From positions 1 through 32,890 of the forward strand of contig CAZCMS010000006.1 of the NCBI GenBank assembly GCA_964499935.1: DNA of 32,890 bases. The letters run 5' to 3'. Below, in pieces: positions 21,384-28,840 of the stretch; positions within the stretch are counted from its first letter, which is position 1, and the number at the start of each line of letters is the position of its first letter. The stretch is from CALBGR01 sp964499935. Its GTDB lineage: Bacteria > Patescibacteriota > Saccharimonadia > Saccharimonadales > UBA4665. The notes beneath the pieces are model-generated. The model made no database searches and had not been told where the DNA came from. It worked only from the letters and a program-made list of their open reading frames with translations. A program made the translations under genes and the position numbers.

Positions 21384-22037
21384 ATGGCGAGCTTGTATAC
21401 TTGGGCACTATCATACTGGACCAGCACAGATACGGCTGGTCCCAGTATTCCAGTAGTCACGCAAGAGCAACTAGACAATGTTAAACTCAAGACCGTAGAA
21501 GGAAATACAGTTGTGTTGGTTGAAGAACAGAGGGAAGTCCCTTCGATTGTTCCTCCACCCCTTCCATCTATGTCGCCGCAGGCCACTCCGGGGTTATCAC
21601 CAGCTCCGCCTGGACCGGCCAGATTCCTTCCCAAAAACTTGAAGAATCAGAAATTAAACAGTACAACCGTTCCTGCGTCATCGATCCTGATTACCCAAGA
21701 ACAGCTGAATAACGTCAAATTAGAGAAAGCTGCAACTCGAAAACCATTCAAATTCTTTGTCTCTACTAACCCCGTGTTAGTAGATCTAAATGCAGCTGTG
21801 ATGATCCGAGCTGCCAGGTATTACAAGAAATACACCAGTGCAATCATATGTGCAGGTATTGCACTGATGTATCAAGCCCAATCGGTGATGCTCTCATCGC
21901 TAACATTGTCAGCATCTTCTCCTATCGATGTTCCAGAGGTCGTGCCTCCGGTTGAGTGGACACAAGGAGAAGATGAGGAGGTTCAGAAGCTCACAGAATG
22001 GTGCCATGATTGGGATGAGGACTGGAGTGATATCTGA
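21384..22037 (+). CDS. Candidate WASP-like protein: two WH2-like motifs, proline-rich linker, acidic Trp tail
   Basis: The 217 residues contain two near-identical motifs, TQEQLDNVKLKTV (26-38) and TQEQLNNVKLEKA (104-116). They resemble WH2 actin-binding motifs (helix followed by LKKV-type end). Between them is a proline-rich stretch (55-83, PPPLPSMSPQATPG). A basic/helical part (DLNAAVMIRAARYYKKY) and a hydrophobic segment (152-178, AIICAGIALMY) follow. The C-terminus is acidic with tryptophans (WTQGEDEEV, then WCHDWDEDWSDI), like the Arp2/3-binding acidic tails of WASP family proteins. An actin-regulating role is inferred from this layout only. The hydrophobic segment could be a membrane anchor. 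The start context is AAAGATGG. Confidence 0.7.
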   Translation: MASLYTWALSYWTSTDTAGPSIPVVTQEQLDNVKLKTVEGNTVVLVEEQREVPSIVPPPLPSMSPQATPGLSPAPPGPARFLPKNLKNQKLNSTTVPASSILITQEQLNNVKLEKAATRKPFKFFVSTNPVLVDLNAAVMIRAARYYKKYTSAIICAGIALMYQAQSVMLSSLTLSASSPIDVPEVVPPVEWTQGEDEEVQKLTEWCHDWDEDWSDI

Positions 22038-22041
22038 GGAA

Positions 22042-22061
22042 TGTATATTAATTAATATACA
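22042..22061. terminator. Palindromic 3' signal of the 21384 gene
   Basis: TGTATATTAATTAATATACA begins 4 bp after the TGA stop. Confidence 0.6.
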
Positions 22062-22185
22062 AGTTACCATCCAGTATATGGTATTAGCATCTGCTACAGT
22101 CACAGAGTACATCCATTTACAATGTTACAGTTGATGGTGTATAGGGTCTTTCCCTCAATCTGTTTAAATTTGATATCTGGATTGA
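22060..22185 (-). pseudogene. Remnant of a paralogue of the 22927-23325 gene (C-terminal part)
   Basis: On the minus strand it encodes DIKFKQIEGKTLYTINC and, after an interruption, WMYSVTVADANT. These match DIKFKQIEGRTMFTINC and WTYSVIEADADT of the neighbouring intact gene. The frame is broken and the piece lies just downstream of the ankyrin ORF's stop. It is a decayed 3' part of a duplicate copy. Confidence 0.8.
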
Positions 22186-22219
22186 AACATGTAGTGGTCT
22201 GTTTCACATTAAACAATAA

Positions 22220-22816
22220 CTATTGTATACTACAACAAACCCTAGTTCGAGATAAATAATCCAAAGGTATTTTTCCGTTCGAATCTCTAATTGAGAGATC
22301 TGCTTTTCTAATAGTCAATACTCGCAAAACATTCATATTATTACTAATAAATGCCCAGTGGGCGGCTGTTCTCCCATCAGCTGAAACTGCATTTACATCA
22401 ATACCTTTGCTGAGAAGTAATCTAATAACTCCGACATTATCTTTCCCATTACAAGCTGATGAATGAAGAGGTGTTATATTTTGAGGAGTTTTATGGTGAG
22501 GATCTGCTCCATGTTCTAATAAAAATTTCATACATTCCTCAGTCATTGGATAAAATATCAATGTACGATTATTCTCATACAAATGATTGATGTCCAAACC
22601 CTTATCAAGACATTTTTGTAGATGTGAAATATCATTACGAAGTACTGCTTCTTTTAATCCAATGTAATTTAATTCAAGAGCCCCAGGTTTTTTATTCATC
22701 ATCGAATATGCCATTTTAACATAGACGTAATATTCTAGGGCTTCGATTTGAATCGATTTCTCCTTCGCAGTCTTCAACTGTGCATCCAATTTATCCAGAC
22801 CTTCTTGTGTCGACAT
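22220..22816 (-). CDS. Ankyrin-repeat protein with a borrowed coiled-coil N-terminus
   Basis: Residues 1-28 (MSTQEGLDKLDAQLKTAKEK) copy the N-terminus of the 23325 gene (MSTEDDLDAQLDAQLKAAQQK). About four ankyrin units follow from about 53. Examples are MKFLLEHGADPHHKTPQNITPL, written here as LLEHGADPHHKTP and NITPLHSSAC, then RLLLSKGIDVNAVSADGRTA and NGKIPLDYLS. Ankyrin repeats bind proteins and are widespread in giant viruses. A decayed piece of the same paralogue lies just downstream, so the ankyrin part appears inserted into a duplicated gene. There is no clear early-type promoter. Confidence 0.85.
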   Translation of the reverse strand: MSTQEGLDKLDAQLKTAKEKSIQIEALEYYVYVKMAYSMMNKKPGALELNYIGLKEAVLRNDISHLQKCLDKGLDINHLYENNRTLIFYPMTEECMKFLLEHGADPHHKTPQNITPLHSSACNGKDNVGVIRLLLSKGIDVNAVSADGRTAAHWAFISNNMNVLRVLTIRKADLSIRDSNGKIPLDYLSRTRVCCSIQ

Positions 22817-22866
22817 TCTATGTATGGTAATTCTCGGACAACTAGAGAGCGATATCTAAGATGATT

Positions 22867-22884
22867 GTATATTAATTAATATAC
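22867..22884. terminator. Palindromic 3' signal of the 22927 gene
   Basis: GTATATTAATTAATATAC lies 43 bp beyond the minus-strand stop. Short TTACCGTTCGGC-like repeats (22889-22940) lie between them. Confidence 0.55.
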
Positions 22885-22926
22885 GACTTACCGTTCGGCA
22901 GATTTTCTTACTGTTCGGCTAATTCT

Positions 22927-23325
22927 TTACCATCCGGTGTACGGGAAATTGTCGGGATACTTGTCCAACTTCTTGATACGGCTCTTAGTGGTATCAGCAT
23001 CTGCTTCAATTACGGAATACGTCCATGTACAATGATCATCGCTATCAAAGGAAGTGTTATGCTTAGGAAGGCAATGCTGAGCTCGAGCCGCAGAAGAGAA
23101 CAGGCCGGTCGTATGTCGGACATGTTTTCCATCCATGGGCTGGCAATTGATCGTGAACATCGTCCGGCCCTCGATCTGCTTGAATTTGATATCTTGGATC
23201 TCCTTTTCGATTTCTCGTTTCTGTTGGAGAAGAAGGCTTTCTTGGGTCCCAATGTCAATCAGTTTCTGTTGCGCAGCCTTCAACTGTGCATCCAACTGAG
23301 CATCCAGATCATCTTCGGTGGACAT
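22927..23325 (-). CDS. Unknown 132-residue protein with a coiled-coil N-terminus
   Basis: Residues 1-45 form a likely coiled coil (DAQLKAAQQKLIDIGTQES, LLQQKREIEKEIQDI). The folded part has IKFKQIEGRTMFTINC, HTTGLFSSAARAQHC, CTWTYSVIEADAD and NFPYTGW. I do not recognise the family. The N-terminus is shared with the ankyrin gene, and the C-terminal part with the remnant at 22060-22185. Its upstream region is lost in the gap at 23330. Confidence 0.75.
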   Translation of the reverse strand: MSTEDDLDAQLDAQLKAAQQKLIDIGTQESLLLQQKREIEKEIQDIKFKQIEGRTMFTINCQPMDGKHVRHTTGLFSSAARAQHCLPKHNTSFDSDDHCTWTYSVIEADADTTKSRIKKLDKYPDNFPYTGW

Positions 23326-23329
23326 TTTG

Positions 23330-23429
23330 NNNNNNNNNNNNNNNNNNNNNNNNNNNNNNNNNNNNNNNNNNNNNNNNNNNNNNNNNNNNNNNNNNNNNNN
23401 NNNNNNNNNNNNNNNNNNNNNNNNNNNNN
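23330..23429. other. 100-N assembly gap
   Basis: The gap is in the divergent promoter region of the 23325 and 23460 genes. The nature of the missing sequence cannot be told. Confidence 0.9.
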
Positions 23430-23459
23430 CAACATATGCACAAATATTGACATACTAAA

Positions 23460-23867
23460 ATGAAGGTATTCGTGTTGGTGCTGACTCTGGTGATCGTGGT
23501 TGCCGTGATTGCAATCATATCCAGTCAAGTGTTATTTATCCAGCCTCCAACTCCTCCTATTCCTCCCCCTGTGCCTCCTCCTCCTGCTCCTTCTGAACCA
23601 TCTTCGGTAGATTGCAATTCTGTTATGGGAGGACTAACCAACGATATCTTTACAGGTTCATCTGATCCGTGCACACAGTCTGAAATGTCTCCGTCTGATA
23701 CAGTCAGTCCGAGTAGTTCAAATAATCAACCCAGTAGTCCGCTCGGAAGTCGGCGTAGCCAACTAGATAGTCCGCGTAGCCAACTGAACAGTCAACGTAG
23801 TCCGCTCGGAAGTCAGCGTAGCCAACTGAACAGTCCAGACAGATACGATATGTCCTCTATAGATTAG
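23460..23867 (+). CDS. Membrane-anchored Pro/Ser-rich repeat protein
   Basis: Residues 2-27 form a single hydrophobic segment (VFVLVLTLVIVVAVIAIISS), a signal-anchor or uncleaved signal. A proline run (PPTPPIPPPVPPPPAP) follows. Then comes a polar region with two cysteines and a repeat of Ser-Pro-Leu-Gly-Ser and SQLNS units (SPLGSRRSQLDSPRSQLN). It is likely a type II membrane protein with a disordered exposed part, perhaps in the virion membrane (inference). The repeats are visible in the DNA as units of CGTAGCCAACTGAACAGTC type (23750-23840). Confidence 0.75.
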   Translation: MKVFVLVLTLVIVVAVIAIISSQVLFIQPPTPPIPPPVPPPPAPSEPSSVDCNSVMGGLTNDIFTGSSDPCTQSEMSPSDTVSPSSSNNQPSSPLGSRRSQLDSPRSQLNSQRSPLGSQRSQLNSPDRYDMSSID

Positions 23868-23904
23868 ACATGAATCGAGCTCTGCGAGCAAACCGGTAAA
23901 TCTC

Positions 23905-23924
23905 CGTACTAACTAGTTAGTACG
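23905..23924. terminator. Palindrome between the 23867 and 24010 genes
   Basis: CGTACTAACTAGTTAGTACG is a perfect 20-bp palindrome that abuts the next promoter. Confidence 0.55.
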
Positions 23925-23945
23925 TCGAAATCGATCAAATATTGA
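23925..23945 (+). promoter_or_regulatory. Early-type promoter of the 24010 gene
   Basis: It reads TCGAAATCGATCAAATATTG, about 65 bp before the ATG. Confidence 0.65.
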
Positions 23946-24009
23946 CCGATCGTTGAGTATAACGGCTCTAGCGTGATTTCTAGAAATCAGGAGAATTGGA
24001 GTAGACAGA

Positions 24010-24678
24010 ATGGATTTCAATCCGAACGCAGATTACGATCGCAGGACTCTGTACGATCATGTCAGACCGTTCAAATGGGGTCCGTCATCTCGACCGTACA
24101 TCGTGGTCGATCCATTTAACTCCATTTTCTTGAACCTTAGCCGTCTCCAGCAGGTTGAGGTCGCTGTGTACCTGTTCAAGAACTTCTTCGCGCTCAATGA
24201 GACCCTACTGAGAGCACAGGATCTGGTGGCTATTGAGGATCAGAGACGTTCCAAGAAAACAGTGGATACGTCTATGGGAGATGGAATAGCTGAAATTCAG
24301 AGGTTCCAATTGAACGTGTTTCCAGAATGGAGATACCGTTGGAGATGGTATTGTCGCCACAAGATCAACACAGCTCTGGATATTCCGACCAGGCTGAAAC
24401 CATTTGTGGCCAGGTACAACCTGAACTACGATTGCGGTCGCTCCGCTCCGGATGGTAAACTACTGGAGCTATCCTACATCGATACAGGGGTGTACATGTA
24501 CAACGATCAGATTCCCAAACGTTACATTCTGAAGACCTTACGTGATAACATGGAAGTCATAGATCAGATCGAGATCTTCGAAGACGAATTGAAGGATGTG
24601 ATCGAGTTCATGCATCTGAATGGCCTGTTCGACAACACCGGTAGAAGCGCAGTTCCAGATCGAGTGATTTGGGATTGA
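24010..24678 (+). CDS. Unknown 222-residue protein
   Basis: It starts MDFNPNADYDRRTLYDHVRPF. The protein looks globular with aromatic and basic helices (LQQVEVAVYLFKNFFALNETL, FPEWRYRWRWYCRHK). It ends with a polar part (EIFEDELKDVIEFMHLNGLF). I recognise no catalytic motif, membrane segment or repeat. It has its own early-type promoter and stands directly upstream of the three-copy gene array. Confidence 0.75.
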   Translation: MDFNPNADYDRRTLYDHVRPFKWGPSSRPYIVVDPFNSIFLNLSRLQQVEVAVYLFKNFFALNETLLRAQDLVAIEDQRRSKKTVDTSMGDGIAEIQRFQLNVFPEWRYRWRWYCRHKINTALDIPTRLKPFVARYNLNYDCGRSAPDGKLLELSYIDTGVYMYNDQIPKRYILKTLRDNMEVIDQIEIFEDELKDVIEFMHLNGLFDNTGRSAVPDRVIWD

Positions 24679-24699
24679 GCTTAGGAACGAGAGGGATTA

Positions 24700-24792
24700 G
24701 GTAGATATCAAGAACTATAAATGGGACTAGATGGAAAGGGATTAGATGAAAAGGGATCGATATGGGAAGGGATTGTATATAATTGTATATAC
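24700..24792. terminator. Purine-rich repeats and hairpin after the 24010 gene
   Basis: AAGGGATTAGATG-like purine-rich repeats (24700-24774) are followed by GTATATA-ATTG-TATATAC (24775-24792). That hairpin recurs exactly after the 25183 and 25955 genes. Confidence 0.5.
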
Positions 24793-24823
24793 ATCCAACT
24801 CTGTGTAGAGTTCTGCGAACATA

Positions 24824-24843
24824 TCAAAATTGATATATTATTC
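24824..24843 (+). promoter_or_regulatory. Promoter of array copy 1
   Basis: It reads TCAAAATTGATATATTATTC, 52 bp before the ATG at 24876. Confidence 0.7.
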
Positions 24844-24875
24844 AGGTTATCGTATTAGTAACTGTCCATCCTAGA

Positions 24876-25052
24876 ATGGCTACTCAATCGCAGAAACGGA
24901 ACGCCAGACGCTCTTCTTCTCGGAAAAGAGCGTGGGAGCAGAAAATGGAAACAGAAGAGAAGCAGAGAATACAGAATTCGCAGAGGTGGTGGGAAGAATA
25001 CAATCGTCATTATGAAGAAGATGAGGCCAGTCGACGATGCTGGAGGAAATAG
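24876..25052 (+). CDS. Array copy 1: short 58-residue basic/charged paralogue
   Basis: It starts MATQSQKRNARRSSSRKRAWEQ, clearly related to the starts of the next two genes (SKRNARRSKARKLASEE, SKRNIRRTEARKRAAEQK). It keeps only the basic N-terminus and part of the charged helix, ending EEDEASRRCWRK. The C-terminal domain of the other copies is absent. Its promoter and leader (ACTGTCCATCC...ATGG) are conserved with the other copies, so it may still be expressed. It is too short for many gene finders. It could be a truncated remnant or a short functional form. Confidence 0.7.
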   Translation: MATQSQKRNARRSSSRKRAWEQKMETEEKQRIQNSQRWWEEYNRHYEEDEASRRCWRK

Positions 25053-25109
25053 ATGTATATGCTAGTACATCTAATTCGAATAAATGGCTCCATCAGTTCA
25101 CTTACGAAG

Positions 25110-25135
25110 TTCGATGTACTAGCTAGTACATCGAA
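25110..25135. terminator. 26-bp palindrome between array copies 1 and 2
   Basis: The core CGATGTACTAGCTAGTACAT is perfect and overlaps the start of the next promoter. Confidence 0.5.
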
Positions 25136-25150
25136 ATTGATATAATATTC
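25131..25150 (+). promoter_or_regulatory. Promoter of array copy 2
   Basis: It reads TCGAAATTGATATAATATTC, 52 bp before the ATG at 25183. Confidence 0.7.
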
Positions 25151-25182
25151 ATTTAACATGACTAGTAACTGTCCATCCCAAA

Positions 25183-25848
25183 ATGGATACTCGCGCATCC
25201 AAACGAAACGCCAGACGCTCCAAAGCTAGGAAACTGGCTTCGGAGGAGAGAGAACAAGAGGAACGAACAAGAGTAGAAGAGAAGGAGAGAAGAGATGTAG
25301 GAGCCAGGCTCCGTGAAGAAGAAATCAGACGTCGTGAGGAAGAGGCCAGAGCAGAGGAGGAACAGATCGAAATGATTCTGACCATTCAAAAACATAACAG
25401 AGCTCTAAGGGAGAGTTACCAGACCAATCAGGACCCTCCTGAGGAGCCACCTGAGATCGTGGCTATCAAGGAAAAGCTCCAATCTGAACAAGAACTTCGT
25501 CGAGTCCCTGGAGCTCCCATCAAGACGTTCGTATGGGAGCACAGAACTGAAGGAGCAATTCTAACGGTTTGGCAATCTGCAACTACCAAACCAGAAGCCC
25601 GGTTTCTAATTAAGACTAAGATGAATACTACCCTTCTGGGAGGCGGTTATTATGGTGGAGAAATCATGAACAACGCCTTCTACGATGACAATCTGTTCAC
25701 ATTTGGATTCGTCATGATTGATGTTCGTTCGAACGACTACCTAGACCTGCGCGATCCAGAAGTGTATGAAGCTGTTTTCGTAGCAGAGCCAGGTCGGATT
25801 CTACCCTTCGACAAGGGTAGCGGGCTGATAAACAAACTGAGACTGTAA
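25183..25848 (+). CDS. Array copy 2: coiled-coil protein of a tandem family
   Basis: The basic start MDTRASKRNARRSKARK is followed by a long Glu/Arg helix (REQEERTRVEEKERRDVGAR), a probable coiled coil to about residue 75. The C-terminal domain (about 85-221) contains PPEIVAIKEK, ILTVWQSATTKPEAR, LFTFGFVMID, DPEVYEAV and LPFDKGSG. All are shared with copy 3. The family is not one I recognise. The same short leader, promoter spacing and 3' hairpin as the sister gene show that the whole unit was duplicated. Confidence 0.82.
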   Translation: MDTRASKRNARRSKARKLASEEREQEERTRVEEKERRDVGARLREEEIRRREEEARAEEEQIEMILTIQKHNRALRESYQTNQDPPEEPPEIVAIKEKLQSEQELRRVPGAPIKTFVWEHRTEGAILTVWQSATTKPEARFLIKTKMNTTLLGGGYYGGEIMNNAFYDDNLFTFGFVMIDVRSNDYLDLRDPEVYEAVFVAEPGRILPFDKGSGLINKLRL

Positions 25849-25866
25849 ATGTATGTTAGATAACGT

Positions 25867-25884
25867 GTATATAATTGTATATAC
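25867..25884. terminator. 3' hairpin of array copy 2
   Basis: GTATATA-ATTG-TATATAC begins 19 bp after the stop codon. Confidence 0.6.
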
Positions 25885-25902
25885 AATATCACTTCGGACA
25901 TG

Positions 25903-25922
25903 TCAAAATTGATCTTTTATTC
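25903..25922 (+). promoter_or_regulatory. Promoter of array copy 3
   Basis: It reads TCAAAATTGATCTTTTATTC, 52 bp before the ATG at 25955. Confidence 0.7.
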
Positions 25923-25954
25923 ATCTAACATGATCAGTAACTGTCCGTCTCAGA

Positions 25955-26644
25955 ATGGATACTCGCACATCCAAACGGAACATCAGACGCACGGAGGCTC
26001 GGAAACGGGCAGCTGAGCAGAAGATAGAAGACGCAAAACGTCTGGAGGAAGAGGAGGCGGAGCTCCTGAGAGAGGAACAACGGAGAAAAGCAGAAGAATC
26101 GAAGCGTCTGGAGGAAGAAGCGAAAAAGAAGGAGGAGGCGGCGGAGCACCTGAGAAAGGAGGAGAAGAGAGAGGCCAGATTGAAGGCTGTCAAGATGCAC
26201 AAAGCGAATGTGAAGAGGTGCATCTTACATGATCTTCCAATTCCAGAAGATCCTCCAGAGATTACAGCCATCAAGGAAGAAGCTAGAGCTGAATGGGAAC
26301 GGTTGAGAGATGATCAGAAGATGTCCACATACATGTGGACGATCGATCAAGATGCTTCGAACAAATACAGCGTGAATGTCATAGACATCACGGTCTGGCA
26401 GTCTGCAACGAACATACAGGAAGCTCGAGCTAAGATCAAGATTAAGCTGGAGCTGACTCTCCTGCTCAGCCGCTTCTACGAGGATGAGGAGTTCACATTC
26501 GGGATCGTGGACATCGGTGCGTACTGTAATAAGTACGCGAGGCCGTACGATCCTGAAGTGTACGAGGAGATCTCCGAAGTTACACCGGACAAAGTGTACC
26601 CGTTCGATAAGGGAAGCGGGATGATGATAACTCTGGATGATTGA
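25955..26644 (+). CDS. Array copy 3: coiled-coil protein of a tandem family
   Basis: It opens MDTRTSKRNIRRTEARKR. A highly charged coiled coil follows (KRLEEEEAELLREEQRRKAE), longer than in copy 2, to about residue 80. The C-terminal domain matches copy 2: DPPEITAIKEEAR, ITVWQSATNIQEAR, EFTFGIVDI, DPEVYEEI and YPFDKGSGMM. It ends in MITLDD. Function is unknown. Glu/Lys-rich codon runs with many GAG and GAA are typical for coiled coils and need not signal transfer. Confidence 0.82.
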   Translation: MDTRTSKRNIRRTEARKRAAEQKIEDAKRLEEEEAELLREEQRRKAEESKRLEEEAKKKEEAAEHLRKEEKREARLKAVKMHKANVKRCILHDLPIPEDPPEITAIKEEARAEWERLRDDQKMSTYMWTIDQDASNKYSVNVIDITVWQSATNIQEARAKIKIKLELTLLLSRFYEDEEFTFGIVDIGAYCNKYARPYDPEVYEEISEVTPDKVYPFDKGSGMMITLDD

Positions 26645-26670
26645 TGAAATGTAAAATATGTAAATATCGT

Positions 26671-26688
26671 GTATATAATTGTATATAC
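26671..26688. terminator. 3' hairpin between convergent genes
   Basis: GTATATA-ATTG-TATATAC is identical to those at 24775 and 25867. Confidence 0.6.
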
Positions 26689-26692
26689 AACT

Positions 26693-27343
26693 TTACTCTT
26701 CATAGTCTATAGGTTTACCATTTCTATCTTCTATTTTTCTCATCATAGCATCAAATCTATCTACGACTTCACTGTATTTCTCTTTCTCTCTCCTTTTTAC
26801 AGCTATTTTTTCTCGTTCGAATGTAGCTTCATCTTTCTTAATCGATTCAAGAATAGCACGTTTAAAACGATTTTTATCTGGAAGATATTCTCCTCCGTGT
26901 CTCGCTGCTAATTCGTGAGATAAAGCGTCCGTTATGTTTATATATTCGATTTTGTGACAGCTATTGCACCACGAAAATCGACTCCTATCATGGTATCTCC
27001 CTTTCACATCACACAACCTCAGTTTTGGATTACAGTGTCCTTTGTCACAGATCCAATCGTAATAGAAATGTATCAGATATGGACTAGGTTGTATCTGAGT
27101 AAACGTAGCACTGATTGTATCTGCAAAAATCTGACTCCTTTTAGCGTCATTTAATGGTAGATTATGACTACAATAATCGCATGCTACATCTATCGAGATA
27201 TCACGGATGGATTTTGATACCGCTCGTCTACATAATCTACAACGAAAATTATGGATCGTGATATTATTCTTAGGTATTGTATCACTGGTTAGGTAATTAT
27301 CTGACAACAATTTATCAAAGCACTGTTTATCAACAGCCATCAT
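26693..27343 (-). CDS. Zinc-ribbon protein, shortened paralogue of the 28536 gene
   Basis: Residues 5-135 align with the middle of the neighbouring protein. KLLSDNYLTSDTIPKNN corresponds to QFLQDNYLSADTIPKSR, FRCRLC to FCCDLC, and VACDYC to IACADC. WICDKGH corresponds to WTCGEGH, and FSWCNSC to ISWCNTC. Two treble-clef zinc units remain. After GGEYLPDKN the sequence diverges into a Lys/Glu-rich helix (FEREKIAVKRREKEKYSEVV), replacing the last zinc unit. It starts only 20 bp after its paralogue's stop, so it arose by tandem partial duplication and may be co-transcribed. ATGATG offers two adjacent starts. Confidence 0.82.
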   Translation of the reverse strand: MMAVDKQCFDKLLSDNYLTSDTIPKNNITIHNFRCRLCRRAVSKSIRDISIDVACDYCSHNLPLNDAKRSQIFADTISATFTQIQPSPYLIHFYYDWICDKGHCNPKLRLCDVKGRYHDRSRFSWCNSCHKIEYINITDALSHELAARHGGEYLPDKNRFKRAILESIKKDEATFEREKIAVKRREKEKYSEVVDRFDAMMRKIEDRNGKPIDYEE

Positions 27344-27363
27344 TTTTATGGCTGTTATACTTT

Positions 27364-28536
27364 TTATGTCTTTTGTTGATTCTGTTCTTCGCTTCCTTTA
27401 TCGTCAGATTCAGTTTTTAGCAATATGGCCTCATCATTAGGATCACATTTCGGACACCATATACCATTTTTTCTTACGCGATTTGGAACTGCGGCAAATT
27501 CATGCCCTTCTTTACAACGATAACTTTGGTTGTGATTAAAATTAATTTGTTTCGAATTTCCTGGGAGATATGTTCCTCCACGTTTTTGGGCCATTCCATT
27601 TAATGACTTAAGCATCATTTCTCTGCTACTGTTGCATGTATTACACCATGATATCCGAGTATTATCATAAAACCTTCGTTTGATTTCTCCTAAAGTTAAT
27701 TTAGAGCTATAATGACCTTCGCCACATGTCCAACTAGGGTACTGTTCTCCATGTTCGGGTTCTTGCAACTCAAATTTAATACCATTTCTGTCAGCAAATG
27801 CCTGGCATCTCTTAGCATCACTATATTTATTACAATCAGCACATGCAATCCCTTTTGTGATATCCCGTACAGACTTAGATATCACATTAAAACACAAGTC
27901 ACAACAGAAATCGTGTGGTGCTGACCGACTCTTAGGAATCGTATCAGCAGAAAGATAATTATCTTGTAGGAACTGTCTAAACTTCTCTTCATCGATAGCA
28001 TTTTTACAATCTTCACATCTTGTTCTAGATGTGATATTTTTAGGCGTAATCTCCCAAATATGAGAACACGTCAAACATCTGACCTTGGCTAGTTCGTGAG
28101 AGTTAATGTACTCGACGTACATTATATTATACTTTAACTTTTGGTTTAATCTGTCTATCTTTGTAAGCCCGGTATTCTTACAATGTTTACATTTAGTATT
28201 AGAAGATGCATTTCCAGGTAATATATTACCTTCGTTGCTACATAGATTGCATTTATATGTAGCAGATGTCCTAGCATTAACATAATTGATATATTGAAGA
28301 TTTGGGGGTAACTTGGCGCTTACTTTTTCGAGTCTATTTGGTATATTTTGACATTTAGGACATTTGATACTTTTTGATGCATTACGAGTATATATTGCCC
28401 AATTTGGATCTTCATGTCCGCACATGAGACATTTGAGCGGAGATTTTTCTCTACTAGAATTGAGATATTTGAACGATAGATTATGCGAAAGCCTATCGTT
28501 GTAATCTTGAATGCTTAACTTTCTGTTAGATGCCAT
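27364..28536 (-). CDS. Six-unit treble-clef zinc-ribbon protein
   Basis: The 390 residues contain six Cys-pair units: LKCLMC/KCPKC, KCNLC/KCKHC, RCLTC/RCEDC, CCDLC/CADC, WTCGEGH/WCNTC and YRCKEGHEF/WCPKC. Each is about 50-60 residues, the pattern of the probable zinc-ribbon families found in giant viruses and phages. Nucleic-acid binding is plausible; some family members occur with nucleases, but no nuclease motif is evident here. It ends in a polar tail (DDKGSEEQNQQKT). The coding sequence is AT-rich. The early-type motif is not clear upstream. Confidence 0.87.
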   Translation of the reverse strand: MASNRKLSIQDYNDRLSHNLSFKYLNSSREKSPLKCLMCGHEDPNWAIYTRNASKSIKCPKCQNIPNRLEKVSAKLPPNLQYINYVNARTSATYKCNLCSNEGNILPGNASSNTKCKHCKNTGLTKIDRLNQKLKYNIMYVEYINSHELAKVRCLTCSHIWEITPKNITSRTRCEDCKNAIDEEKFRQFLQDNYLSADTIPKSRSAPHDFCCDLCFNVISKSVRDITKGIACADCNKYSDAKRCQAFADRNGIKFELQEPEHGEQYPSWTCGEGHYSSKLTLGEIKRRFYDNTRISWCNTCNSSREMMLKSLNGMAQKRGGTYLPGNSKQINFNHNQSYRCKEGHEFAAVPNRVRKNGIWCPKCDPNDEAILLKTESDDKGSEEQNQQKT

Positions 28537-28840
28537 TCTATTTTAAATCATGAAAATATTATGATGGTATTTTCGATTAAAGGTAAGGCCAAGACAACGA
28601 CAGTAGCAGGCACCCAGGGACCCATGAGTCGAACTCTCTACAAAATCCATATTCGAACCACAGATTGCAGAGATAGACTTTTCGGATCCTATAGGCATAA
28701 TAATATCAGACTTCCAATATTATGATCAATATACACAGCCGAGAGTCCCGAGCTAGGCAAAGCAAAATTGATTATATATTCGTAATCGTTATTTTAGCAA
28801 TATCGTAGTCCACAAAGACCATATCCAAATACAGGAAAAG
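28537..28840. other. Intergenic region without a gene
   Basis: This 304-bp stretch holds an AT-rich leader for the zinc-ribbon gene, a GC-richer part (28580-28760) and the 28763-28781 promoter. Short TTCGAA-type runs recall a tRNA T-loop, but no cloverleaf can be folded. I see nothing else. Confidence 0.6.
28763..28781 (+). promoter_or_regulatory. Early-type promoter of the 28841 gene
   Basis: It reads CAAAATTGATTATATATTC, about 60 bp before the ATG. Confidence 0.7.

Noticed and set aside
28600..28690. tRNA-like stretch (GAGTCGAACTC and TTCGAAC runs)
   Set aside because: Neither strand gives matching acceptor, D, anticodon and T stems, and the flanks of the TTCGAA runs do not pair.
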